Below the pieces are notes generated by a model. That model did not search any database. It saw nothing but the letters and a program-made list of their open reading frames with translations, and was not told where the DNA came from. From the NCBI GenBank assembly GCA_012934845.2, contig WNNJ02003786.1, positions 1 through 64,000 of the forward strand: a stretch of DNA of 64,000 nt, read 5' to 3'. The DNA comes from Pomphorhynchus laevis. Taxonomy: Eukaryota; Acanthocephala; Palaeacanthocephala; Echinorhynchida; Pomphorhynchidae. The stretch's first letter is position 1. Every line of letters starts with the position of its first letter. Position numbers and translations under genes: made by a program. Below are positions 19,691 to 30,036 of this stretch, one piece after another.

Positions 19691-20830
19691 ATGGGAGCCA
19701 AGAAGAAAAATCTACCAAAAGCCAAGCGAGCAATCTCTGTTGATACCGATAAAACCGGCAAGCTCGAGAACATACAAGTGGAATGCTCCGCTAGCGGCTG
19801 TCAAATCTGAACATCAGTAAAGCATAATTGTGCTTTGGGTCAGGAAACTTGTGGCGGGCCACCGTTCTACTGCGGATTCTGTGCGGCGAAACAAATCAAC
19901 TTGATAATAAAACGATTAGAGCAATTGGAAATGACATCGCAGCATGATCGAATTTGTCAAATTTCTGACAAATCTACCTGAGACAGTGAAGGAGCCGCAA
20001 ATTGTATCGCAGCAAGATGGATTCTGTCAAGTTTATGATAAATCTACCGAGACAGTGACGGAGCCGCAAATTGTTACAACTAATGTATATTCACTCCCCG
20101 ACACCCCACGTCCCGTCCTTCCCGTCTCGTCCTCTCAATACCTTGCATCCATCAATCAAAATCACCTCCACCAACCTCCACTATCCTTCCACTCATAACC
20201 TTTCCTCACATCGCTTGCCACCCTCTTTATTATCATTATCCTCTGTCTCCCGTCGTCAAACCAAATCCCTCCAAATCATCAACTGACAGCTCTTCTATCG
20301 TGATCTCACCTACTCACGTCAGTCGTCCTCCTTTACGGAAGCGCTTTGCTTCTCGCGATCGTTGCGTCATTGTTACTAATATCACGCCTTCTAAATCCTT
20401 ATCTCCACAAGCACGTCTGGACCACGATGTTTCCGCCTTCAGATCAATCCTCTCGTCTATTGTTCCTTCGGATAAACCATCCTTTTTCAAGGACATTTCT
20501 CCTGTCGCATTCATCCGTCTAAAGAAATCTTCTCAATCTAATCCTTCCCAGCCCCCTCTCCTAAAAATTGTTTTCAAGCATCGCTCTCACGCGTCTTCTG
20601 TCCTCTCTCAACGATTCAAACTAATGTCATCTTCAACCACTCGAATTTTCCCCGATCGCGCCCCTTCTGAAATCGCTCAAATCTCTTCAGCCCGCATCGA
20701 AAAACGCCGTCGCGAGGAAAACGGCGAAACATCACTCTCCATCCGAAACATAGACGGAAATTTTCAAGTTGTCCACACCCGTCCAAAAATTCGATGGCGC
20801 TCCATCTCTCCTATGTGTCTTCTCCACTAG
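19691..20830 (+). pseudogene. L2/CR1-like LINE ORF1 (copy A)
   Basis: The start reads MGAKKKNLPKAKRAISVD, then a PHD-like zinc finger: CSASGCQI, one stop where copy B has tryptophan (CSVWTT), CALGQETC and FYCGFCAAKQ. A 70-bp direct duplication follows (19937 and 20007; ETVKEPQIV / ETVTEPQIV). After further frame changes, 20300-20830 encodes the RRM-like domain (RDRCVIVTNITPSKSLSPQA, ARLDHDVSAF, LLKIVFKHRSHASSVLSQRF) and a basic tail. It ends at 20830, 37 bases beyond the ORF2 start codon. Such proteins bind element RNA. Confidence 0.75.
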
Positions 20831-21640
20831 ACTCTTTCGCCACAGCACACGGTTTCCGCCTCGGTCTCCTCAACACTAGATCTATTCTCAATAAATCCGA
20901 TCTTATCCTCAACGTATTCACCAAGCAATCCATCGATCTCTTCTGCCTCACCGAATCCTGTCACTCAGATTCCGACGACCTTTCCATTCGCCGTCTGCTC
21001 TCTGCCGGTTGCTCCCTAGTCGAATCCGCCCGCCCCCTCAGCTCATGCCCTTCTAAATCCTCTAATCATGGCGGCATCGTCGCATTCGCGCGTCACCCAG
21101 CGTCTCTTCGCAAAATCAATACCCCTTTCAGTCCTTGCTCTTTTGAATTGCTCACTTGTCGTTATTCTAACCCGATCACTCTAGATCTCGCCATTGTATA
21201 CCGTCCTGGTTCATCAGCTCCCACAGCCTTATTTTTTACCGAACTCGCTGACCTCCTTTCTCATTGTTCTTTGTCCTCAATTCCTTCACTCGTTCTAGGC
21301 GACTTCAATATCCGCCTAGACCGCCCCTCTTCCACAGATTCCATCCGCTTCATCAACATTCTATCCAACTACAATTACAAACTAATCTCCACTGCCCCCA
21401 CACATATACTTGGTGGGGCACTCGACATCATCGCTGTCCCCGATCATTTTGCTGCCCACACCTCACTGTCCATCTCTGATCCTGGTCTATCCGATCACTT
21501 TCTTATCACCCTTGATCTCACTCGCAACCACACCCTCCTCACACACCTACAATCCTACGTCGCCCTTGGAGAAATCTTGACCTCTCCCTTCTCCGCTCTG
21601 CCTTACTCAAATCGTCTCTATCATTACCCACAATAACATA
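20794..21640 (+). pseudogene. L2/CR1-like LINE ORF2 endonuclease (copy A)
   Basis: ORF2 opens MALHLSYVSSPLDSFATAHG and continues GLLNTRSILNKSDLILNVF, KQSIDLFCLTES, LDLAIVYRPGSS, VLGDFNIRLDRPSSTDSIRF and GLSDHFLITLDL. These are the ordered N, E (TES), RPG, GDFN and SDH motifs of the apurinic-type endonuclease, all present. The start overlaps the end of ORF1, as in the other two copies, suggesting a shared translation strategy. The frame is lost at about 21540-21640, after which the protein continues elsewhere. Confidence 0.8.
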
Positions 21641-21704
21641 TTCATCTCCTCACGATCTCGCCTTTCTTTTCGACTCTGAACTCACATCCACTCTCGATAT
21701 TCTC

Positions 21705-22310
21705 TTGCCCTTCAAGTCTCACCCACACCGTCGCTTGCACCGTGCCCCATGGTTTGACATCCAATGTCTACTCTCAAAGCGTCGACTCCGCCATGCTTTT
21801 CGAGTCTATCACCGCTCTCTCAGACGCGATTTCCGCTCGATCACTCCGCCTTTCCGTGATTCCTATCTTGCTCTTCGCCGGTCTCATCTCAACCTACTAC
21901 GTACCAAATGCAACTCCTTCTGGCAGCATAAAATCATCACTTCATTCAACTCTAAGACTCTCTGGCATACTTTTAACTCAATCCTGGCTCGTTCCTCTAC
22001 GCCGTGCAACATCAATGCTAATGATTATTCGTCATTTCTCCAGACTAAAGTATCCACGCTGCTCTCTCACACCCCGGTCTCCATCCTATCCCACTCTGCC
22101 CAGTCTACTCTCATCCTTCCGGAACTCTTTCATCTTATCCCTGTCTCACCTACAGAAATATCATCTGTCCTCATGTCCTTGCCCAACAAAACCTCACCCA
22201 CCGATCCCCTGCCTACCCACATATTAAAATCTATATGCTCATCGATATCCCCATTTCTCACAACCGGGTTTAAGTCGTCCATCCGCAGTCGTATCTTCCC
22301 TTCACACTGA
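21705..22310 (+). pseudogene. L2/CR1-like ORF2 linker and RT fingers (copy A)
   Basis: Begins PFKSHPHRRLHRAPWFDIQC, a conserved tract after the endonuclease (APWFD), then KRRLRHAFRVYHRSLRRDF and, near the end, SVLMSLPNKTSPTDPLPTHI, the start of the RT domain. The frame stops at 22310 inside RIFPSH; copies B and C continue WKSAIVRPLLKKQ. Similarity resumes in other frames to 22550. Confidence 0.7.
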
Positions 22311-22319
22311 AAATCCGCA

Positions 22320-23693
22320 ATCGTTCGTCCCCTCCTTAAGAAACAATCGCTCGACCCCTCCCTTACTTCTAGCTATCGCTCCATTTCATTACTCCCTACT
22401 CTTTCTAAGCACTAAAAAACGCCTCATCTTAATACAAATCCACGCTTATCTCTCCTCATCCAATCTGTACCCTCCTTTCCAATCCGCTTTCCGCTCTAAT
22501 CACTCGACAGAAATCGCATGCATAAAAGTTTACAATGTCTTACTCATTTCTCGAGACAAGGCTCTATATAGTGTTCTCATTTCCCTCGACCTCTCCTCCG
22601 CATTTGACATTGTCAATCACTCCGTCCTCCTTTCTCGCCTTCGTTATGATTACGTCTTTTCTTCCTCCTCCGTAGCTTGGCTTGCCTCATATCTATCCGA
22701 CCTTTCCTTTCGCGTCTGTACTAATTCATCATCCTCCCATCCCATCCCTATTTTTTGCGGGGTCCCACAAGGTTCATTTCTAGGTCCCCTGCTTTTCTCT
22801 CTTCTGCTTGGCGATCTATCTCCGTTTATCAAACCTTACTCCTTTAAGATCATGCAATACGTTGATGACATTCTAATCTATGCTCATGCATTCGCACATC
22901 GCATACACGATATCGGCATTTATGCCTCCAACTGTCTTTCTTCTATCTACAAACGTCTCTCCAATCTCCATCTCTTTCTAAACCCCGAAAAGTCCAAAAT
23001 AATGTGTATCCTCCCCGTAAACCAAACATATCTCCTCCCACTGTATATTTTGCCTCATCAATCATCCCCATAGTCCACAATCTCACTTTCTTAGGATTCC
23101 ATTTCGATGATCACCTTTCCCTTAAACCCTTCGTCCGTGACAAGGTCCGCTCATCTAACTTAATTCTCCGTGACATCCGCCGTATCCGCTCCCTTATCGA
23201 CTTCCGTTCTTGTATGTATCTTCTTTCATCGCTTTTTTTTCCTAAAATCGATTACTGCCTTAGCCTTTTCGCCAATTCTCCAAAATCCATCATCCTACCC
23301 CTACAACGAATAATCAACACCGCCGTTCGAGTGCTCTTTCGTCTCCGTCGCTTCGACCACACATCCACATATCTTGCCCAACTCTCCTGGCCCACCATCC
23401 ACATCCGCATCAAACTCCGCCTTCTTCTCGTTACTTTTCGTCTCATCGCTGTCGGCTCCCCATCGTTCATCAACCTTCCTTTCTTAGACGATACTCGCCC
23501 CACCTCGCTATCGCTTCGTTCCTGTCATACCCTCTTACTCCACGTTCCTAATTACTCCAACAACTACGGTCTCCGATCCTTCCTCGTCGCCGCCTCACTC
23601 GCCTGGAATCAACTTCCTCTCGACGTCCGCCGCGTTTCCTCCTTTATCACATTCAAACACCTCCTCCGTTCACACCTTCTCGACACCTGATTC
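22320..23693 (+). pseudogene. L2/CR1-like ORF2 RT palm, thumb and C terminus (copy A)
   Basis: Motif A reads SLDLSSAFDIVNHSVLL (about 22580), motif B GVPQGSFLGPLLFSLLLGD (about 22760, reading around it) and motif C MQYVDDILIYAHAFAH (22852). After a frameshift, 23004-23690 gives LTFLGFHFDDHLSLKPFV, FPKIDYCLSLFANSP and the terminal SLAWNQLPLDVRRVSSFITF, typical of CR1/L2 C termini. YVDD replaces the YADD seen in copy B. It would be the polymerase of the element if intact. Confidence 0.8.
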
Positions 23694-23914
23694 ACAGTCT
23701 TGTTTTGTTGTGGTCATGTAAGCGTGCGCTGGCACGCATTTGCCACGTTAAAATAAATCGTTTTTTTAAACTAGTTATTTATAATTTCTTCCTAATTTTA
23801 ATTTTATTTATCTTTGCATCCATTGTTACCGTTGACATTTTGATAACCACTTTTTTATCCTGCACGCTGCTTTAATCCTATCTATAAGCCAACAACAATA
23901 CGCTACATTAAATC

Positions 23915-24112
23915 AGTTAACTGAGTTACGTATTTTATATAATTATAAAATTGAAAAAAAAATGCTAAATCAAAATTTAATAATTAAATACTAAATTTTT
24001 AAATAATTATAAATAATAAATAATTGTTATAAGATTTTGTATAATTCATATCAAGATAAAATAAAAAATTGAAATTTAAAACAAAAATTAATTTTTATGA
24101 AAATTATCTAAT
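23915..24112 (-). repeat. Dispersed AT-rich repeat (also at 34515, 39400, 54440, 54680)
   Basis: On the minus strand this segment reads ATTTCAATTTTTTATTTTA ... TTTAGCATT ... TACGTA, ending at AACTGAGTTACGTATTT on the plus strand. It is the same sequence that follows the Penelope-like element at 34585-34770. Five copies occur in this window, two of them within a UPF0489 intron. Confidence 0.65.
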
Positions 24113-24235
24113 AATTGTCAATAAAGCAGACGACTCGAGTGATCTTCTGCCAACATTAAAAGGAACGAAACGTAAAACGTAGGTATTGGATCAGTAACTG
24201 ATGCGGTACAACATTACTGATATTTAGCGTACTAA
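24113..24235 (+). repeat. Direct repeat, copy 1 of 2
   Basis: About 120 bases beginning AATTGTCAATAAAGCAGACG and ending TTAGCGTACT. The second copy is 25518-25642, about 1.4 kb away in the same orientation. Each copy has GGAAC or GGACC directly before GAAAC, and CTGATG followed by GGTAC or GGTCC about 30 bases later. Confidence 0.7.
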
Positions 24236-24344
24236 TAATAGATTATCTTAATAACTAAAAACATGCACCTAATAATATAAAACAGTTCTTACAATTGAAA
24301 TCAATAAACAAAAACAGAATTTCTTAGTCTTCGACGATAGTCTT

Positions 24345-25100
24345 CTATATCGCAGAGGGATCGTCACCAACGCAACACTTTCCGATTAAATCAATCAGGG
24401 TCTGCCACACATCTGTGAGTCCAATCACAGGGCACGATGAGGATAGTATCGACGTGAGGAGCTTCATAAATCTTAATATTTGCTCTGGGGACGTCCTATT
24501 GAGAACACTAATCCCAAGATTACCCAGCAACACCAAAGGCACATCTGAGCACATCCACTTAATGACAGATGTCGGTCGCGTTTCAGGGCCCACCTGGTTC
24601 TCTTGAGGACACTCTTAAATCTATTCAACTTAGGTCCGGAAGCCCATTTAACCGTATGGGTAAACCCCCAGGTATCTTACTAGATGTGTAAAGACTGGTA
24701 GGGTTGATTGCTAAAATGGAGGAAAGAGAAGAGATTGCTAGTCTCTTTAGCTTTATATTAATGGCATAAGCGTCATGAAAGACAGCCACCTGCGATTTCG
24801 AGGAATTTAGAAGATTGGATGGGAATAACTTATCTTTTAATCTTAAAAAAATTGACTGATTTTAGAGACAACATATTTGCACCTGCGTCCAGAAAACAGG
24901 GATGTGGTATCATCAGTGTATACCAACAGATGTTAACCACGTTGAAATGGCTTTAACAGAACAATGGAGGCAGCATAAAATAAGATTGGTGAATGTGGGA
25001 ACCCTTGAGGCACACCGAGTAATGATCGAGTAATGACCGATGTGGCACCGTCTTATATTTGTTATCACATATTGTTGTGGATACCGGTTGATTCCCTTCA
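24345..25100 (-). mobile_element. I/R1-like LINE fragment, copy 3
   Basis: Minus-strand ORF2 thumb and C-terminal region of the same family as 13020-18570. A degraded YADD (YTDDTTSLFSG, about 24890) is followed by LNSSKSQVAVFHDAYAINIK and, at 24593-24345, GPETRPTSVIKWMCSDVPLV, NLGISVLNRTSPEQILRFM. This copy preserves the motif C region missing from copy 2. It is broken by several stops. Confidence 0.6.
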
Positions 25101-25400
25101 CCATAAAGTACACGACTAACATATCTAGGTACATTAGCCTGCAACGAAAACTATTAACATTAATCGCGAGTAGGCGTTGTGAGAAGCTTATATTTGAAAT
25201 TTCATTGCATAATTTGCTATCACGTCGTAGAATACATTCTAAACTGCTAACCTCATGCTTGGAAATTAGAAAATTCGCTTAAATAATATATTCTAAATGA
25301 GGACGTACTAAATATTTATATAAGACGCCAAAACATGAAGGTGATAGGTGCGAAAGAACATTCTTAATAATGTAAAGTATATCAACTTAAAGTTAGGAAA
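25100..25400 (-). mobile_element. CR1-like LINE 3' fragment
   Basis: On the minus strand the sequence reads FGVLYKYLVRPHLEYII, SKHEVSSLECILRRDSKLC and INVNSFRCRLMYLDMLVVYF. This is the common CR1/Jockey RT C-terminal pattern (VRPHLEY ... LE.V.RRA.KL ... L..RR.R.D....YK). It is fused, at about 25100-25145, to the I-like fragment on the same strand. The same tract occurs at 46203-46455 and 28020-27900. Confidence 0.6.
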
Positions 25401-25517
25401 CAAACTATTAGTTAGGTTTTCAAATTGAAGGTAAAACCTTCCCCTGTCAACGTCTATTTAATTTGAAATCTGAAATGATTTCAATTAAATTTGCAAAATG
25501 TAAGACGAAGTAAATCT

Positions 25518-25642
25518 AATTGTCAATAAATCAGACGAGTCGAGTGATCGTCAGCCAACATTAAAAGGACCGAAACGAGAAACATAGGCATTTGATAAGT
25601 AGTAGCTGATGAGGTCCACTAATACTAAAATGTAGCGTACTG
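25518..25642 (+). repeat. Direct repeat, copy 2 of 2
   Basis: Matches 24113-24235. Here GGACC (25567-25571) precedes GAAA (25572-25575), and CTGATGA (25606-25612) precedes GGTCC (25613-25617), so the outer strands can pair perfectly over five bases. See findings for the possible ribozyme reading. Confidence 0.7.
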
Positions 25643-25649
25643 TTTTTGG

Positions 25650-26180
25650 CTTCTAGATCTGATTAAAGCAGCTTGCAGAATAAAAATAGTCGTCAAAATT
25701 TTAATACTTATCATCATTAAATTATTTTTAATTATTTCTAGAAGCCTTTTAAAAATCCATAAATCTGTTTTGATGGACGATTATTTGAGTAGAAGTATAG
25801 GCCACTTATACCAAATGCGTTAATTATCACTATCCACCTACTTATGCCAATGTTTAATCGTCTCGACAGACAGAACAACTACACAAAACCAATGTAGCGG
25901 CTTTTGGGTTTTCTCTGTGGTCGTTGTTCCAGCTGATCCGATACTGTACCGTTTGAACGAGTAAATATGCGCCTGCGATAAGGGCTTTGAATATCGATAG
26001 GGTCAGTTTTAAGATCACGTTTAGATTTCTGCTTCTTTAGACTTCCTTGTGTTTTTGCTTGTTTTACTTTGAATGGTCGGATCACAGTCAGAATGTTGAT
26101 TGTTTAAATTTCCTTCTGTTTTCGCATGTATTGTTGACAGGGTCATCATAACAATCATTGGGTTTACAACTCGAGATTAA
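25650..26180. other. Spacer with an unassigned basic open frame
   Basis: A minus-strand 68-codon frame (26085-25879) encodes a very basic product (KQAKTQGSLKKQKSKRDLK and RRIFTRSNG). I do not recognise it; it could be a remnant of a retroelement or chance. No other gene is seen. Confidence 0.3.
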
Positions 26181-26199
26181 ATAAGCAATTGACAAGGGT

Positions 26200-26711
26200 T
26201 GTTGGTTGGACTAAGAGTGTCCAACCAACAGCCATGTTGGCATTTTATTTCAATTGGTTCCGACGAATAATTGTCGATATTGAATGTTATTGATTCTGTA
26301 TTTGAGGCAGTGTCATCAAGTCTTGACTATTTAGGATGTAGAGACAAATATCGTGTAGAACTAAAGCTTTCTTTTCCATAGTTTGGATTTGAATATAGAA
26401 GTTTCACTTCCTCGATCGGGCAGTCGTATTTAGACTGCCCGATCGTATTAATAAAATAGGACCTGGTTCTATCAACCATTTGGGCAAGCCTATTCCATAA
26501 AAGATTAGAAATTAAATGAAAACATATGATTGTGAGGAGTGTAATTTGTCGATGTACATAGTAATGATCGGATTGCTTTAACGCAATCAGATAGCACACT
26601 TGGCCACTCACTGATTTTTTTTATTAAGACCTTGTAGACGCAGTGTGGTGGTTTTCCAAAGTAAACCGTTTAGTCACTCGACTTGTCCGTTTCCACACGG
26701 AAACGGACAAG
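26200..26711. repeat. Cluster of three perfect short hairpins
   Basis: TGTTGGTTGGA (26200-26210) pairs with TCCAACCAACA (26220-26230). CGATCGGGCAGTC (26413-26425) pairs with GACTGCCCGATCG (26433-26445). CTTGTCCGTTTCC (26682-26694) pairs with GGAAACGGACAAG (26699-26711). Stems are 11, 13 and 13 bases with loops of 9, 7 and 4. They are unrelated in sequence, so they are not copies of one element. Confidence 0.8.
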
Positions 26712-26975
26712 AGGTTTGAAAAATCGCGGCTTCAGATTTATTTTACATCCACTTTATATAAGTCTGGCATCATACAATGTGTACGGTAAATTATGTGGTT
26801 TTATGAAATGTCACATTCATGTTATGCCTAGATGGCACAGTGGATTGTGGATTTCGACCAGGCCCCTCAAGTAAGCAGCACAGCTCTCAGCAGTCGAGTT
26901 ACAACCCACATCACAAAAAAGCGTTTCAGCCGCATAATTATCAGTTCCTGGACAATAAATAATTTTAAATAGCTG

Positions 26976-27290
26976 ATACAAATCCATTATTGATAAATAA
27001 TTATTGGAGCTGGATCAAAGGAAAAAGGAAATTATGTTTGATATTTTGCTAACTAATATTAGCATCTTTAGAAAATTACCTGGAGATACTAATTTTAAAA
27101 ATATGAAATATTAAAAATAATTTCTTCTTTCCTTTGATCCAGATCCAATAATTATTTATCAATAATGGATCATTATCAACTATTTAAAAGTAATTTTCTA
27201 AAGATGCTAATAGTAATTAGCGAAATATCAAAAATAATTTCTTATTTCCTTTGATCCAGCTCCAATAATTATTTAACAATAAACAATATT
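26976..27290. repeat. Foldback non-autonomous element (family also at 45639 and 14085)
   Basis: The left end reads CCATTATTGATAAATAATTA then TTGGAGCTGGATCAAAGG. The right end is its inverse, CCTTTGATCCAGCTCCAATAATTATTTA near 27280, and an extra copy of that end lies near 27140. Inside, TTAGCATCTTTAGAAAATTAC and its inverse face each other. There is no coding. It resembles a MITE or foldback element built almost wholly of inverted repeats. Confidence 0.75.
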
Positions 27291-27599
27291 GTAATTGAAT
27301 TGTGACAATTCTAATCTTCAGTGTAATACTTTGTCGTTCTTGATTTTTTCATGCTTAGCTTCTGAACATGAATGTTACTGATTGTTGATCTGTGATGATC
27401 TTAAATGACTGGATTAATAAATAATGTCTTTAGTAAGGAATCAATAAGATTATGGCTAAGGCTTATTTTTCGGTCGAGGAAAACTGTTGAGAATTCCTAT
27501 CGGGTGATCGGGAAAAGAAAGCGACGAGATTTTCTTTCTATGACAAACTAGCACCGATCTACTTATCACTGACGTCCGTCTTTACTGTGAATGGAAACG

Positions 27600-28401
27600 A
27601 AAAGTCGATAGTGATGAGTGTAGCTTAAATAAAGCATCCGCATTTGCTTGCGAAAATTGGCAGGCAATTGAGAATGGTGCCTTTTATACAACGATTTCGA
27701 GTTACCGCGTAATGCCCTATTTCTCAATCCAAGGATTTTAGCGGAGAAGCCATAAAGTTTGTCTACAATCGCCTAAAGGCAGGACAAGTCTAGTAAGACA
27801 AATCTGTCACGAATCGAGCTTATCCCTAGCGCACGCAGTCGCATGCGGTGGGACGTTCCAGCCACAAAGCATATCCTTGAACCACTCTTCAGTAACAACT
27901 CATAGTCGAGCAATTATCGCTTAGTGGAAGGAAAGCATGCAGGGATGCAGTACTCCAGATGAGGGCGGACTAGTGAAGATAATAAGATACCAAGCATTAG
28001 AGGTGACAGTCTGAGAAATGTATTTTTGATGTAATACAATGTCCTAGTTGCTTTTATCCTTTCGTGCTCACTATTCAATCGTGTCTTAAGAGAGCGATGA
28101 ATTATTACACCTAAGTCTTTATTGTGTTCAACTTCATTTAATAACGCACTACCAATGTGATAATGCAACGACGAAGTCTTTCACGAGCTGTTATAAAATT
28201 GATTAAACAAGAACGGCCCGGCATAAATCCGTGTTGTGAGTCGGAGAGAATACTGTTTTTCTTAAGATAAAGTCGAATATGCTTCGATACTAGTTTTTCG
28301 AGAATTTTAGAAAATACGTAAGTACAACTAATAGGTGAAAGTCTGATGAACAAACAGGTGGGTGCTTCTTGGGTATCGGAACTACAATAACACGCTTCCA
28401 A
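27600..28401 (-). pseudogene. CR1-like ORF2 RT remnants and C terminus (family B)
   Basis: 28401-28165 reads SPISCTYVFSKILEKLVSKH, SDSQHGFMPGRSCLINFITA, the RT region just before motif A. The next recognisable text is HNKDLGVIIHRSLKTRLNSE and SPLMLGILLSSLVRPHLEYC (28168-27914), which belongs after motif C. Further down, MRLRALGISSIRDRFVLLDL (about 27830) is the usual 'RL..L.L..L..RR...DL' tail. The junction at about 28165 is the scar of the deletion. Confidence 0.7.
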
Positions 28402-28825
28402 ATATCAGGAATCCAGCAATGTTTGAAGCTGTGTTGAAAACAGAAGTTAGATGCTGACAGAGAGAACAAGCTAAAGCACGAACCAGAAAATTAGCAATGT
28501 CATCAGGGCCCGGTAGGCCAAATTGCCTCAGCGCCAATACTTCACTGTAAATAACATCTACTTCAATCACTATCGCGCAGTCGCGGATATGAACAAGAAT
28601 CGCCTGCCAGACGAACTAATTAAAGTCCAAAGTATAGTTACATGGAACTGCTAAGATCTTTGCTAAATGATTAGCAATCTGAGGTTCCCCTGTCAGAACT
28701 CCATCCGACGAGTGAATGAAGTTAATTTCCGTTTGAACTTTTCGTGAACTACGAACGTAGGACCAGAATCTCTTCGGATTATGATAAATACACATTGCAA
28801 TGCTGTTCTCGAATGATTGTCTTTT
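28382..28825 (-). pseudogene. CR1-like ORF2 linker and RT entry (family B)
   Basis: The minus strand from 28825 gives FKKTIIRNSIAMCIYHNPKR, FWSYVRSSRKVQTEINFI, the 'NPK.FW.Y..S' linker common to CR1 elements. 28570-28382 gives LRQFGLPGPDDIANFLVRAL, the start of the RT domain (G.PGPD.I...L). An open frame of 62 codons remains; flanking stops separate it from neighbours. Confidence 0.65.
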
Positions 28826-29980
28826 TTAAAATTTTAGCATGTTACAGAGATTCCGAGAAGCAGTGTACTCAATACGAATAGACAGATCTGTTCTAGTCCT
28901 ATGCCATACTGTGTTTCGAATTTTCAGGGTTGAACGGACCTGATAGTCCAACCAAAGAGGGTGTGATATACCTAATTTAGGGCGCTTCAATGGAGAGAAA
29001 CCGTTGGACGTATACAATAAGCAAGCCGACAAGTGTTCATAACTTTCTGAAACAGAAAAATTATACGTGTTGATTTCGGTAAAAAATGCTATTTGAAGTT
29101 GCTTAATGTCAACTTTAGCCCAATTTATTTTCATGATCTGAGTGAAATGTGAAGGCAGATAGTCGTAGCAAGGTACATACCATGACAGTAAACAGTGATC
29201 ACTGTTGCCTACTGGTGGATGATAGCGGATATTGGAAATATCACCAATAACTTTTGTAAAAACTAAGTCAAGAATATACAGGGATCTAATGTACGTAGGA
29301 TGACAAACATAATGGACCAACATCAAGTCGAAGAGAAGGAAACTACCGAGTTTCTTTTCAAGTCGAAAGCATGACAGCAAACTCTGACCTTCCCAATTAA
29401 TGTTGGGGAAGTTAAAGTCACCGACCAGTAAAAATCGAGCAGAGAAGCATAGACGACATAGATATGGCCTCACTAAGTTCAAATCCAAGAAGGCTGAACG
29501 GGAACGATACAATATACAGACATAAATTTTAACCCTACCACGAACAATGCAGAACGAAAGTCCTTCAGATGAAGAGTCAATGGAATCCGAAAAAGTAAGT
29601 ATGTCAGGCACGCCGATGCTACAGTGAATGTACGCGGCTACACCACCTCCTCATCTACCAGATTGACGATCCGAACGTAGCAAATAGTAGTTGGGAATTT
29701 GAACAACGTCGTCGGATATATTGGGATGCCACCAAGATTCACAAATGCAGAAGACATCATACTCATTTTTCAAGACAACATATTTTTTCTCAGTATATTG
29801 CGCCAAAAGACTGCGGATATTTGAGTAACCAAAATGTATGTTGCTATCATAGGAAATATGAGAGATAGAATGAATATTACTAAAGTTAGCAAGATCATCT
29901 GGGCAACAATCTATGTCCGTAGCAAAGGTTGCCACCGCACTGTCGGTCGCCACCGTACAACTCGAAAATTTCTTACACAT
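28826..29980 (-). pseudogene. CR1-like ORF2 endonuclease (family B)
   Basis: 29980-29651 contains FGYSNIRSLLAQYTEKK, YDVFCICESWW and RSDRQSGR. 29611-28826 contains IYVCILYRSRSA, FLLVGDFNFPNINWEG, YILDLVFTKVIGDISN and VGNSDHCLLSWYV. The ordered motifs NIRSL, ES, GDFN, LDL and SDH identify the apurinic-type endonuclease; all key residues remain. One break near 29640 separates the two frames. The gap contains a stop within an otherwise conserved GGVAAYIHCSIGVP tract. Confidence 0.75.
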
Positions 29981-30036
29981 AGATTAGATTCGCCATTGCT
30001 GTCTTTTATGCAATTCTATAAAGGCATCCTTTCTCC

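Larger units (their letters stand above)
19685..23770 (+). mobile_element. L2/CR1-like LINE, copy A, nearly full length
   Basis: A non-LTR retrotransposon with ORF1 (zinc-finger head plus RRM-like part) from 19691, ORF2 from 20794, and a 3' end near 23765 after a GCGTGC-GCTG-GCACGC hairpin (23722-23737) and an AAATAAAT tail. The coding strand is strikingly rich in C and T and poor in G compared with the surrounding DNA. A very similar copy is at 57535-61465 and a truncated one at 35729-38222. Stops and frameshifts interrupt both ORFs. The 3' hairpin and short A-rich tail are typical of the CR1/L2 clade. Confidence 0.85.

Noticed and set aside
20314-20514. Minus-strand open frames opposite the L2/CR1-like LINE (also 22650, 23252, 37153, 58029, 58807, 59844, 60362, 60963)
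   Set aside because: They are shadows of the G-poor coding strand; the same shadow appears in each LINE copy.
25879-26085. Basic minus-strand frame as an LTR-element integrase tail
   Set aside because: Only a loose resemblance in a short basic stretch; no neighbouring domains or terminal repeats were found.
26200-26711. Hairpin cluster as a CRISPR array
   Set aside because: The hairpins differ in sequence and spacing, there is no repeat-spacer periodicity, and the DNA is eukaryotic.
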